In this document: piece after piece, positions 1 to 11,508 of the stretch | Position numbering within the stretch: the stretch's first letter is position 1 | Layout of the letters: each line of letters starts with the position of its first letter | Origin: Mixophyes australis | Lineage: Eukaryota > Chordata > Amphibia > Anura > Limnodynastidae | DNA length: 64,000 nt | Assembly (NCBI GenBank): GCA_036250195.1 | Contig: JAVHZZ010000005.1 | Coordinates: 74,953,505 to 75,017,504, forward strand | Reading direction: 5' to 3' | The notes under the pieces: model-generated | What the model was told of the DNA's origin: nothing | The model's input: the letters and a program-made list of their open reading frames with translations, nothing else | Databases searched by the model: none | Translations under genes and position numbers: made by a program

Positions 1-690
1 ATTCTGATCCATTTTCTTTGAGTGGACACTATACATTGTTTTTTAATTTTGTTCCAATTTACAAACCCCAATTTCAAAGTTATTGATAGAAGTACCAGCT
101 TACAAAACTGATATTATACTCAGGGTGGTGGTAAAAAAAGATGACTTATATTTTATTTAATGCATCTTAATACACTTGTGTGCAGGAAGTATACTGGCAC
201 ATGTATACTTGTAAAGGGGAAGCATTGTATAAAACCATGAGCAATATGGACGCCAAAATAATCTGCATATTAAGGTGCACACCTACTGTCCACTCTCAGG
301 AGACATCTCCGTAGTTATAAATGCACCTAGGTTTGCGGAGGGGTAGAAAAATATGAAGAGTTGCACTGTACCAACATGTAAACTTTGCACCAACGTCTAT
401 TCTTCTACACTTGAGAATCCCCCCTTTAATTAAATACATTTTTCCTCTTAAAATATTGCTTGGTTTAGCCTCATTTAAGACTTAAATAAATCTTGAGTGA
501 GTGAAGAAAATATCTGACAGCCACATGTAATGACTTAATTGCATGTGGCTGTTTTGTGTGTTTAAAGCTTTGTTTTATCTTAGGTGAAGTATGCCTGGAA
601 ATATGCATTTCCACCTTAGTGCAAGACTGAAAGGCAGTTGCAATCTTCTTACACTGGCAAAAAAATAGAACCTTTGGGGAAATTCTACCA
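1..690. other. AT-rich stretch without recognised gene
   Basis: No coding region, RNA gene or classified repeat could be supported here. The only open frames are short and show no domain. A short repeated word, CACATGTAATGACTTAATTGCATGTGGCTG around 522-553, forms a weak inverted pair but I cannot assign it. Confidence 0.5.
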
Positions 691-1095
691 TTGCACAAAG
701 GATTGCAATATGGTTTTCAATATATGTTTTAATGCTTTGTATGGTCAACTGCAAAGCAGCACTCTTTATGTTCTAATTATATACATATTGACAGCTGCAC
801 AGTACAGCGTCTCTTGATCTGTATGTTGGCTGTAATTGTCAGCCTGCCTTCTAATTCTGTATGTATAGACAACTGCACAGTAGTTCTGCTTACTAGTTCC
901 TTAGTACTTGTTCTAATTCTGAATCTATAGACAGTTGCACAGTACCAAAATTGGATAGCTCAATATGCTTAAGAGAATTCTCATTATCTGCTTTTAGTTT
1001 GTGTGTATTTGAAACTGCACAGTGCCACTTCTCTTGTTGTGTATGCAATTATCATCTCTCCTTATTCTGTGTATATCAGACACTGTAGCTGTCTC
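691..1095. repeat. Degenerate tandem repeat, unit about 62-80 bp
   Basis: A core reading roughly TTCTAATTCTG-TATATAGACA-CTGCACAGTA recurs with the ACAGYTGCAC word at about 791, 869, 931 and 1011, and more weakly at 738 and 1079. Spacings are 78, 62, 80 and 68 bp. The copies have diverged and contain small indels, so this is an old minisatellite rather than an active array. No coding potential is seen. The last unit runs into the L2 fragment that follows. Confidence 0.6.
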
Positions 1096-1100
1096 TCTGC

Positions 1101-1298
1101 TATCTCCACATGAAAAGCTACAGAAAGTTCAACATGTCCAAAACAGAGCTTATCAACCTTCCTTTACCAAGAGCCAAAACCTCTCCCCCAATCTGCCTCA
1201 CCATCAATAACACCACAATTTCCTCAGTCTCCCAAGCCCACTGCCTTGGTGTCACACTTAACTCCACCCTCTGCTTTATTCCTTACATAAAGTTTCTC
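1101..1298 (+). pseudogene. L2-type LINE reverse transcriptase fragment
   Basis: Translation gives SKTELINLP and then [18 protein letters not shown], which match SKTEFIVFP and [18 protein letters not shown] of the larger L2 copy at 36.5-37.7 kb. This is the region just after the reverse transcriptase palm, so only about 65 residues of ORF2 remain. There is no active site in the fragment. It is interrupted at 1298 by a hAT-like MITE, and I could not find the continuation beyond that MITE, so the fragment was either already truncated or has decayed. Confidence 0.75.
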
Positions 1299-1571
1299 CA
1301 TACTTGCCTACTCTCCGGGACTTTCCCGGACTCCTGGAAGAGTGGGCAAACCTCAGGGATCCTAAAAAATGCCGATATTCACGGCACAGAATGTCGGGGG
1401 CGGGGCCTTATCACACCATTAAGCCCCACCCATGCTATTCAATACAGTGAATTTCAGCATTTAATAGTGGGTGCGGAGCCATGATAATGCAAAGATGTCA
1501 CCACGTCTCCTCCTACCCCTGTCAGATGACCTGTCCTCCCAGAGGACAAAGTCCGAAAGTCGGCAAGTATG
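1299..1571. mobile_element. hAT-like MITE, copy 1, with 8-bp TSD
   Basis: The element begins CATACTTGCC and ends GGCAAGTATG, a 10-bp perfect terminal inverted repeat. It is flanked by a perfect 8-bp duplication, AGTTTCTC, at 1291-1298 and 1572-1579. An 8-bp target duplication is the hallmark of the hAT superfamily. The 273-bp interior is GC-rich and has no transposase, so the copy is non-autonomous. A second, diverged copy is at 31688-31986. It inserted into an older L2 fragment. Confidence 0.85.
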
Positions 1572-1688
1572 AGTTTCTCTCCTAGTCCAGGTGCCTCTAA
1601 TATGTTTATAAATACTAATTAGGTCACTTATAAGGTGCCTTTTTCCCCAAAGTAAATATTCCTATTTTTTCTTACCTCTCTTTATAAT

Positions 1689-1881
1689 AGAGAAAAATCC
1701 CCCAGCACGCTGCTATAGCCAGCAAAGAAGCTGTCATTTCTACTTGTACATAAAAATGCAAAAGTCTCCATTGCACACATTTGCAAATGTATGGACAGCC
1801 ACCTGCCACTCCATTTTTATGTACAAGTAGAAATGGCAGCTCCTTTTCTGGCTATAGCAGTGTGCTGGGGGATTTTTCTCT
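1689..1881. mobile_element. Foldback element with 70-bp inverted arms
   Basis: The left arm is 1689-1758 and the right arm 1812-1881. I count 4 mismatches over 70 positions, separated by a 53-bp loop. RNA from either strand would fold into a long, nearly perfect hairpin. Flanks do not show a clear target duplication, so the superfamily is unknown. No coding capacity. Confidence 0.85.
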
Positions 1882-3429
1882 GTGTTTGTTCCTTTCAGGA
1901 TAACCCCACCCTTTCAAGCACCTGCTATGAATCTAGAAATTGATTGTGCTACTTCCACTTCCATATTCTCTCTTTATAATATCCATTCCCTATATTAATG
2001 GTGGCCTCGGAAACCTCCCAAGTTCTCAAATGTTCTTAAACTGTACCCCATATTAAGATTGTGGTCTAGTGACTTGGTAATACCATAATGATAAGAATGT
2101 AAACTGTGCCAACTCAAGCGTTACAAAGGATTTAGCCCACTTCCTATCAAATGATTCTACCAAATCACAAACATATAATTAACATACACAGAAGTTAGAA
2201 GATATAGGCTACCGGTCTATAATCAAATTCCACCTCTGTTACAAGATATCACCAAGTGGTTGATCATATACTGTCACCAAAAATCTTGTAGTCTTCCACT
2301 AATGCAAATGGAGTTTTTCTTTCAGTGTAAATATCTCCACCGAAGATACAATCAGAAGACCAAAGTATCTACACCGAAAAAATAGAAAACAAAAACAGTG
2401 TAGTATTCCAAATATGTAGTACTTACAAATATACATATAGATTAAAAAACAAGAGATCAATTTAGCAACAGAAATGGTTATCTATAACGTTATCTATAAC
2501 GTGATAATGTATAAAAAATACAGGTAGCTGGATACCAGTGAACCCTGATGGGTAGTTATTATCACTGCAATGTTGCAAAGTGGTTATAAATGGTGCTTAA
2601 CACACAATATTTGTTTCTCCATCTTCTCAAGACCAAAATATTTTACTCCTCTAGTCGAAGTCTTATTCCCTCAAACTTTTCACTGGATAGATCATAATAA
2701 AATAGCATACATCGGGTTTAAAAAGAGAGGAGACTGCCCATAGTACATTATTATTTACGGAAAAAAAAAAAAAAATCCAAAAAAACACATTTGAATTGCA
2801 AATTGCATTGACATGCATTAAAACTTCAACAAAATCAAAAGGTTTGCTTCCTTTTAAGATGGAAAAACACACAAACTTAATGATGGACAATTTTTTTTCC
2901 AAGGTATTATACAATCAAATTTGTGGAGGACTCCATTTGAAACATCAACTCTTCAGCATACAGACTCCTGTTCCAATGTGTTACAACTTTAAAATTCTTT
3001 GTCAAGGCAAGAGGGAATTATTAATAGTCCCGGTTTACAGGATCGCATCAGTGAATTGATCCTTAACTTTATACATACAACCGAGTACCAAAATAAAATG
3101 CACACATGTTAATCATTTAAAATTAAATTCTTTATGTATACAAATCGCTCACATAGTGATAATTAAAAATCTTAGTTTATCCACAAAACTAATATTGTGG
3201 AACTCATGGTGTCCCAACTTCCTTATTGATGAAATGCATACGTTCAAAGTTAAACGCATGAGCCCAGAACTACAGATATTCACAATTAATACACATAAAC
3301 ATACATTTAAAAAGACAGGAAAGAGAGGGGGAAATAATAGGAAGTCAGACATAAAAAGAGATATAACAAGAAAATAGATATTCAAATGGGGAGCAGCCAT
3401 ATACATTCAAAGTAAAGAATAAGAAGAAA
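1882..3429. other. AT-rich DNA, no gene recognised
   Basis: Short frames on both strands lack any recognisable domain, for instance those at 2663-2914 (minus) and 2796-3059 (plus). A 16-nt A run lies at 2760-2776. Part of 2790-3430 may be decayed 5' sequence of the Penelope-like element that follows, but I could not show this. Confidence 0.4.
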
Positions 3430-5480
3430 AGTAATATTTTTAATTTGACTGATTACACACTAACTGAAGATGAAATACCAGTATTAGAAAAAAGTTTTAA
3501 CTTTGAACCAAGTACAAAAATTGATACCTTTGATGTATTTGTGGATGTACAAAAGTTTATGAGAAAATTAGCTCTTAAAACAATTTTCACATCCATAAAT
3601 GCAGAAGAAGAAGTTCAGGAACACATTGTAAAAATTGAAAATTGAAAGCTTGAAAAGAAATCCACTTTTTATTCATAGTTTAGCAAACTACTTCTGGACG
3701 AAGTTGAGAAATAACAAGAAAGTTGCAGAATTGCCTTACTCTCAGTAATAAAGAGAAAAAGGCACATCAAACTTGCTTATAAAAGGGGAGGGTGCGGTTG
3801 TAAGCATGAATAGACAGTATTATGAGAAAAAGGTGATGAGACAATTGAATGATATTATGTTAATTAATTTACGGAGTTGAATGGAAGATACTATAAAAAA
3901 GGAATCATAGATGATAATGTACTTAAATGTTTGACTGCCACAGAGCTCTCTGTACCTGTTTTATATATTCTTCTAAAAGTACATAAAAATGAGGAAAAAC
4001 CCCTGGAAGACCCATAGTTTTGGGTACTAACTCTCTGACTTCTAATCTATCTACTTTTATTGATCAGAATTTGCAATCTATTGTGATAGTAATTAAATCA
4101 TATCTTAAAGATATAAAATATGTTTTAAATAAATTCAATGGAGTAACATAGAAGGGTGACTACATATTAGAAACAGTGAATATCACACCGCTTTATACTA
4201 TAATTGAACAAACTGATGAGATTGACCCAGATAAACATTTTTTTGGATAAAGGACCACGGTAGCATGGTTTAAATTATTGAAGTAACTTAATTTAAAATA
4301 AGTTTATTTAATTTAATAATTATTTTAATTTCAATGGTGTATTTTATATTTTGAATGCTGGTACTGCTATGGACACTAGGTTTGCTCTGAGTTATGCTAA
4401 TTATTTTATGATTTTTCGGGAGGACTCTTCAGTTTGGAAAGCTACCTATACGGATCGAATGTAGTATCCTGGTGGAAACTGACAATGTTTTGTTTTTATG
4501 GAAAGGGCTCCAGGAAGTCCAAAAATTCAGGATTGGATTAAATTGGTTAACAAAACAGTGGAGCACAAGAGATTTATATACACTATTAGAAAAGCATTTA
4601 AAGCAGGTGAACCGATTCCCCTTATGCTCTGGGATTAATTAATAGACCTAGCTTGGCTGTCTAAACTCGGGCGCGCACTTACCATCAATAAAATGTTTTA
4701 CTTTTGTTATTTATTTCGTTTAATGCATTTGTAAAAAATAGTACTTGATTTAAAGTATTATATCAGATCATTTGTTCCTCATTTATAAGTATTTTGGAAA
4801 TTCCTTTATTTAACAGAGGGATAGATTGTAATCTAGACTATGATTATCATGTGGTAAGCAATGTTTGCTTGTTCTAAATTGTTATGTATTTTTTTTTTCT
4901 TAAACCTGTCTTAGGCTTTACTTCATAGCCAGTAATTAGGCTGTAATGTTTGTATTGTTGTTGTTGCCACTTGAATGACAATAAGGTAAACATTAAGTTG
5001 ACCAAAACTAGTACAATGTATTGTTAATGGAAAAATTTGTACAGGGAATTATTATAAACTACAGATTCAAACTCTTAAATTGAGTCTAAAAGTAATCGTC
5101 ATAATAAATGTTTAGAAAACACACGACACAGGCAATTCATTATGCTTAAAGGGAATTGTTCTGAGAAATTTTCCTTGAACAAGTGGAAAGTATGAAGAAC
5201 CGTTTAATTGAAAAAGGAAATTCATTGGTTAAAGTGGATGAGGCATTGAAAAGGTTCAACATATGGATAGGCAAGCTCTTTTAGCACCAAAGGTGGCTAA
5301 AAAGGAAGAAACGGGAGATTTTGAATTAGCATTTATTTCTCTACGTAGTTCTCAATATAAAGGGTTTGAACACATTTTTAGAAAGTACTTGAAAGTTCAC
5401 CACATTCTGTGTCTAAAGTAAGATTGTTTATTTTCTCTAAGAGGGCGAATTGTAATTAAACATGTTTTATATATATGCAT
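3430..5480 (+). pseudogene. Penelope-like element (Neptune-type) reverse transcriptase, decayed
   Basis: A series of broken frames follows the order of a Penelope-like reverse transcriptase. Near 3445-3645 is the N-terminal stretch with LTEDEIPVLEKSFNF and FVDVQKFMRKLALK. Near 3960 is LYILLKVHKN, corresponding to the family motif LPKxHK. Next come STFIDQNLQSI and SYLKDI (about 4040-4115), then NGVFYILNAGTAMDTRFALS and YANYFM near 4333-4410, where the family has GTAMGTxFAPSYANLFM. A thumb-like segment (KWKVMKNRLIEKG) follows near 5190. Stops and frameshifts occur throughout, the YxDD box is not clearly kept, and no GIY-YIG endonuclease is visible. This is a dead copy, distinct in detail from the remnants at 9.4 and 44.6 kb. 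Confidence 0.8.
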
Positions 5481-5517
5481 TTTGTTCTGGTATTATGTAT
5501 GTTGTTAAGGATCGATT

Positions 5518-5560
5518 CTGATTTGATGATGTGAGCCTTATAAACCTGAAACTATTATGG
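5518..5560 (+). other. Possible decayed hammerhead-like motif in Penelope 3' region
   Basis: Directly after the Penelope coding remains lies TGATGA, a short stem-like stretch, then CTGAAAC. Hammerhead ribozymes with a CTGATGA...GAAA core are known from terminal repeats of Penelope-like elements. Here the stems are weak and the match is only partial. The position relative to the element is the main support. Confidence 0.25.
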
Positions 5561-5810
5561 ATTCTCTGTTGCCTTGGAAAAAACTAATGTTGAAATACAT
5601 TGGCAGGAGTCTCTATGCTGAAGAGCTCATGATTACAACTGGGACCTTCTTGAAGTTGATTGCAAATACCCAGTAAAGAGATTGTTCATCATTTATTAAC
5701 TTTGTGTGTTTCTACATTTTGGATCTGGTATTGTAAGTATTTTTTATATGATTTTTTTTTTTTGTGTTGTTATACACTATGGGTAGTCTCTTTTAAAAAA
5801 AACCTTATAA

Positions 5811-5975
5811 GGGAAATTCAATTTGGCGTGAAATGTCTTTGGAACGTCCGTAGAGACACCTCACACCGATGTTATGGCTGGAATATCCGTTTATTCTTTC
5901 TCGAACCTTACCGTAATTACCGGCAATGTGCACAGTGAGATGTCCACATGCCACATCGCCGGCATTTGAATCTCC
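5811..5975. mobile_element. Short MITE with degenerate inverted ends
   Basis: The left end reads GGGAAATTCAATTTGGCG and the right end, in reverse complement, GGAGATTCAAATGCCGGCG. The roughly 165-bp interior has no coding potential and is locally more CpG-rich than its surroundings. A TAA precedes the left end, but no matching duplication follows the right end. The call is tentative. Confidence 0.4.
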
Positions 5976-8900
5976 TCCTATGTATGCAATCTTATGAGGA
6001 TTTGTGCAGTGAAAAGTTTTGAGGAATAAGACTGGAGGATTAAAATATATTGTCTGGTGTGATGTGCAGAAAAGGGTGGATCTAGGCGCTGTTGTAACTG
6101 GTGTAACATTGAATAACGGGTTCTGACATATATTACGTTTCACTTAAAGCTGTCTTGAGTTATTCAGAATGGTGAATTCACTATTAAATCTCTATGATGC
6201 CACTTAATTTGATGTTGTCTTTCTTTACTTCAAGTAACTGGCACAGTCTAGATTAACACTTTAGATGTATTTGGTCGGTAACCTGAGTTACCTTTATCTA
6301 CATTCTTTTAGAATGACAGGCTAGCTTTACTTTTAAGCTCATTTAGTATGTTACTTGAGGAGTTATTTATCTAATATTCTCTCTCTCTATCCCACACAGT
6401 TGCTCAAAACTGACAGAATAGCATTTGTCTTAATCTCTTTTAATCTGTCACTTGAGGGGTTATTTATCCAATACAATTTCTCCCACATAGTTTGCTTACA
6501 AAGCTCTTCTACAGCTATCCCACCACACTCTCCTGAGATTACCATAGCCACACATGCCCACATGTACAACCTTCAATTCACATAATGATATTAACAATGC
6601 ATTTTCTGTATGACAACTGGAGTAGCATAAAGTCAAAATACATATATTCATATCTTCATATTCTTAGTATATTACAATTGTTAGAGGCCTTACTTTGACC
6701 TCTTACATATTTATGTATAAATATCTTCCTCTTGAATCTAGTCCCCATGTAGTCCTAATTATTGCCCGAAGATCAGTGCACTCAGTCCCCAAATAATAGC
6801 AGACAGGTGTATTTTTCACTTTAAAAAGTACTATGACGATGTACTAAGTCTCCAACTTACACAGCGCCATGACATTCGGATCATACACGCACCGCTCATT
6901 GAAACCTTCAGTCAAAGTTAGTATCTGTCATATAGTAAGTAGGCTTTTTATTAGTATCGCTGTTAACCAATCATTATGCTGGGTTCGTTTAAAACTATGG
7001 CAGAAATTTGTACCACCACACCGACTATAGAATTTAACCCAATATCAATACACATATCCCTATAAATACCTCCTAATCAGGACTCTGGATTAGTAATTGG
7101 GGTGCAACCTTGAAACTCAAAATGTACTTGGAACAAGGAAAGAAGAAAAAGCAAAGTTTCTAGAAATTAGGTGCACAAAATCCTCTGGTTGATAATATTC
7201 GTGATTACCATCCTTTTAAAACATAACTTTTATTGAGATATAACCTAAAAGCGAAATATACTAAAATATAACTAATAAAATCCCATGGATTGATTAAAAG
7301 GGCTGGATGCACTTAGTATAGTACCTATATAATCCTACTATAAGTTATATGGTACAGAGGTATAATAGTTTGATTAACATGCAGATGTGAAGGAGTCAGA
7401 TTTATATAAAGAAACATATGCCATAATAGGCATAAATGTACTTATATTTATAATGAGTTTGGAATTTTACACTCTCTAGGATACACATTTCCAGTTGGAC
7501 AAACGATCCCACAAAAGTAGGCATAGATGGATTTTTTAGGGGAAGTTCTCAAAACCAATATATGGGCAGTTCTGCTGTATGTTCTCCTCATTCCACATTT
7601 GGGCTTGGAATTGTTCACGTTTCTCATGTTGATATGGCTTTGAGTGTCCTTCATGGAATTCCCCTTATCCCCCTACCACACCACAGAGCTGAATGAATTG
7701 ACAATGTTGACTTCCCACCTCTATTTATAGAATATAATTTCTGTAAAATGCATGATTTACATATACAGTGTGGAGTAGGAAAGCAAAACCGGAAATCCAC
7801 ACCATCGCAACTTCGCTTTTCTCTAGTGTGCATCAAGGGATGCGCTAGGCTGACAAATAGGTGTATTTGTGCAAAAAGAAAATATCTGCACACATCCTTC
7901 GCAGCATAATAGAAAGATCCTTTACCATGTTCATAGTACTATTAAAATTATCTATGTAAAATGTTTTACTGTTTTCACCAATGTTTTAGTGTTTTTCAAA
8001 GTTAACCCATAATAGTTAAATTTTTGTCTTGTTTATTTAAGCTTTAATCCTGTGTGTCCAGATCTTGTGTGCAGGACAATCTATAGCACATTTTTTACAA
8101 ATTTACATTGGGGTACTTTTCCCTACTTATACCATCTGAAAATTGTTCACCTGATAAACTAATGTAGACATAATTTCATAAATTCTTTAAGATTTCATTA
8201 AATCCATCAGCATAGCCCTTTATCCCTTAGGCAAAATTCTACATAACTCCTAATTAACAGCATTAAAAATTCAGAAATTTAGTGTGTTGTAACAGCATCA
8301 ATTTACATCTGTAATAAAATTCCACACTGAGCTGTTCATTTGTCTTCTTCACACTGTCTTTATAGTAACTTGATACTAATGTTTTTCAGTTTTTTAGGCT
8401 ATCTATTAAACAAAAACTTTTCCTCTATCATGGAATGTTAAAATGTTTTAAGCTATAACTTTAGTACTTATGGGATGTCTCAAGAAAATTACAGAAAAAT
8501 CATAGAATATGATAAATATCAACAAATATCTTATACAAATGAAAACAGCAAATTTACAATATAGCAGCATAATCTGTGATGCCCATAACTGGGCATCACA
8601 GGCTGCTGTTAAATGCTCAAAAGAGGAACATAAATATACTGTGTACTGTATGTTATTATGACTTTACATTAAAAGTGTTGCGAAATGTGCACTGTCCTCA
8701 AGCTTGGATCACCCAATAGGCAACCTAGGCCCCCACCTAGGGCCCAGCAGGACCTGAGCAGCACATCTGCCATCTTTGCTGACAGTGGCAAGTGTTCTTA
8801 TGTTGCATAGTTGATGATCTGCATTACAGTGATTACCGGGGGCGGCCCTGGCCGAAATGAGTCATGGGCTCTGTGACCAGTCACCAATGCACTGTGTCAC

Positions 8901-9370
8901 AGATCAGAGATTCGTTCTGTCCCCTTTCTCTCTTTTTATTACTATATCTTGATTCTTTTTATGCTTTTAGGGGCTGCTTTCTCAAAATGTGTTGTATCTT
9001 TATTGCTCATAAAAGATATCTATGTGACTACACCTTGATTCCAACAGGTCAAATTTTGAATTGGACTTTAAAACTGATATGGAGGAGACTTCAGAATTTC
9101 TAATGACTGCTCACTCTTTTCTAAGAAAATTATTTTGACAAATATACTTGGAAGAGTCCACCCAGATGTTTTGCATTATGAAGGAAGTCAAGTCACAAAA
9201 AGAGTTCAATTTAGGAACTGCTGATAGATTATCTTTACCTCAATTATATAAGGCAACCCGACTCTTCCAGAAAGAGACAAAATCTCAACTAGTCCCAGAT
9301 TGATTTTTTTATAAAACCCATTCATTTTATACTGAACGATAACTATTTTAAATGTTAGGATATATTTTAT
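5976..9370. other. Long AT-rich stretch, no gene recognised
   Basis: No coding region could be supported; open frames up to 80 codons lack domains. Noted items: an approximate direct repeat of GTTACTTGAGG-AGTTATTTAT at about 6350 and 6447, a 10-bp hairpin at 8576-8599, and a GC-rich patch at 8700-8870 (GGGGGCGGCCCTGGCC) that may be an unclassified repeat end. Confidence 0.4.
8576..8599. repeat. Perfect 10-bp hairpin
   Basis: GTGATGCCCA pairs with TGGGCATCAC across a 4-base TAAC loop. The flanks CAGC and GCTG could extend the structure imperfectly. No run of T follows and there is no adjacent gene, so a terminator or regulatory role cannot be claimed. Confidence 0.7.
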
Positions 9371-9379
9371 TTACAAACA

Positions 9380-9890
9380 CTAGAGATAATGGAGACTAGG
9401 TTCATATCGAGTTATGTAAACCTCCTTGTGGGGCAGTGAAACTTAGTCACATTTAATAATGCAACAATATACAACATACATAATAACCCTTTTGGTCCGA
9501 ACCTGGCCAGATGGAGTGGGTATAGAGATGATGTGTTTAATTTATATAAAGGGAAGATAAGCTTGGAGATTTTTAAAAATACCTGAATTGAATTTAAATG
9601 ATAAGTACCTTCACGTTTAGAAAAGATACATACATTTCGAAATGTATCCAAAAGAGGAGGAAATTAAGAACAAGACGTATTATAAAACAGTGGACACTAA
9701 TAATTTTTACTCCCCACTGGATGCCACCTCTTAGAAATATTCCAAAGGGACAACTAAGAAGAATTAGAAAATACTGCATGTATTAGGATGTTTTCAATAA
9801 ACAATCAGAGTTTGTAGAGGTCAGATCTTTATAAAGAGGTTACCAAGGTTACCAACCAAATTCATATTTTAAAGAGGTAAAAAAAAAAAA
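9380..9890 (+). pseudogene. Penelope-like element fragment (RT palm to thumb)
   Basis: Around 9503-9590 the frame gives LARWSGYRDDVFNLYKGKIS, which fits the Penelope box around Y-I-D-D-V-F-F-I-W-x-G with the isoleucine replaced by arginine. About 9648-9775 gives TYYKTVDTNNF and NIPKGQLRRIRK, matching the family's TYFKxxDxNSxL and IPxGQFxRxRR blocks. The blocks lie in different frames, so at least two frameshifts separate them. The flanks are truncated: no N-terminal domain or GIY-YIG was found. It ends close to the L1 3' terminus at about 9.96 kb. Confidence 0.7.
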
Positions 9891-11167
9891 TTAATAAAAA
9901 AAAAAGGCTAGGACAATTTTAAGGGCCAAGAGCAGAATTCAGTGACCAGAAAAGACAAGATCAAAATTTTTTATTGCATTTTAAACAACCAATAATAACC
10001 ATGAGAAACTTGACAAACATACAATGCATGTTAAAGTCTTAAATCATAAACATGAAATAATACAAGCAGGGACAGGCATACCAGGAGTCTAATATAGGAT
10101 AAAAACATATAGTGTGGGAGAGTGAGTGAAATTAGAATTAATAGTATGAAATCTATTAAGTGAAAATACCAATGAGACCATATTTTATGGTATTTATGTA
10201 ATATATTTCTTCTGGTAAACATATACCGTTCATGATTCATTGTGTCATCTGTTGCAAGCAATGTATGGGCTATAATAACATGGTAGAGAGACTTATTGAA
10301 AATGTTTTTGAGAGATGAACCAAAAAGATATATTTTAGGATTTAGAGGAGGGATACCATTCACCGTATTACTGATACAGGTCCATATATCTATCCATAAG
10401 GTATGTGCCGTTCAACAATCCCATAACATGTGCCAAAAATTACAGCCCATCAAACCACATTTTGGACAATTATTAATCTGTTACTAATTTTGACTAGCAA
10501 ACTGGCGAATAATAGATTCTATGTAGTATATACACAGTAGATAAATTTGTTGGAAACAAATACATGATGTGACATCTTTAATAAGGATATGGTTCATTCC
10601 TCAACACCTAATGGACCTATGTCAATTTCCGATTTAGATTTAAGATGTATTAGACTATCAGGTGCAAAATGGAAATTGAGTTTTGAGTATAGTGTAGAGA
10701 TAATTCAACGCATTCCCATAGACATTAATATTTTTTTAATATAGGAATCAGATATTGTTGGACTAGAACTGACAAATTGAGAATATATAACACATCTTAA
10801 CAGTAAATAAGGACAAAATGTAATGTGAGGAAGGTTAAAAATCCTGTCTGAGTTGTTTAAAGGATTTAAACTTCCCAGTACTGTAGAGTTCGACCAATTT
10901 AAATATCCTAAATTTGTGCCAAATATTATTATCTAAAGTTAATTTATATAATTTATGGAGTTTACTATTATGCTATAGTGGAGTTTCTGGATCAAAACCC
11001 TCCCCATCTAGAAGATTGTGAGCTATATTCCAGACAATTTTCGGTTGATTTACCCATTAGAAGCAACTAAAGCCAGGTGATTGGAGCTTAGTCCCCAAAC
11101 ATTTGATCAAGTGGGATAATTGTGTTGCTAGATAGTAAAATTTGAGATTGGTTAAGCTAAACAATCA

Positions 11168-11363
11168 CGGTGGCTCAGTGGTTAGCACTCCTGCCTCACA
11201 GCACTGGGGTCATGAGTTCAATTCCCGACCATGACTTTATCTGTGAGGAGTTTGTAAGTTCTCCCCTTGATTGCATGGGTTTCCTCCGGGTGTTCCGGTT
11301 TCCTCCCACACTCCAAAAACATACTGGTAGGCTAATTGGCTGCTAAAAAATTGGCCCTAGTCT

Positions 11364-11401
<38 letters not shown>

Positions 11402-11508
11402 GGGAATTTAGATTGTAAGCAACAATGAGGCAGGGACTGATGTGAGTGAGTTCTCTGTACAGCGCTGCGGAATTAGTGGCGCTATAGAAATAAATGGTGA
11501 TGATGATG
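11168..11508 (+). mobile_element. tRNA-derived SINE, full length, inserted in L1
   Basis: The head has an RNA polymerase III A box (TGGCTCAGTGG) and B box (AGTTCAATTCC). A conserved body follows (GGTTTCCTCCGGGTGTTCCG and CCAAAAACATACTGGTAGG), as in DANA/V-SINE-type fish and amphibian SINEs. The 3' tail ends GCGCTATAGAAATAAATGG with (TGA)n. Flanking 8-mers AACAATCA (11160-11167) and AACAACCA (11509-11516) look like a target duplication with one mismatch. The tail resembles L2-type tails elsewhere in the window, suggesting L2-driven mobilisation. Confidence 0.88.
11372..11399. repeat. (TG)n microsatellite inside SINE
   Basis: About 14 TG units in the variable region of the SINE body, at the position where the other full SINE copy (56.9-57.2 kb) has an imperfect TG-rich tract. 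Confidence 0.9.

Noticed and set aside
11168..11240. tRNA gene
   Set aside because: A and B boxes are present, but the sequence continues as a SINE body and tail, is flanked by a target duplication, and no full cloverleaf with a proper acceptor stem is seen.
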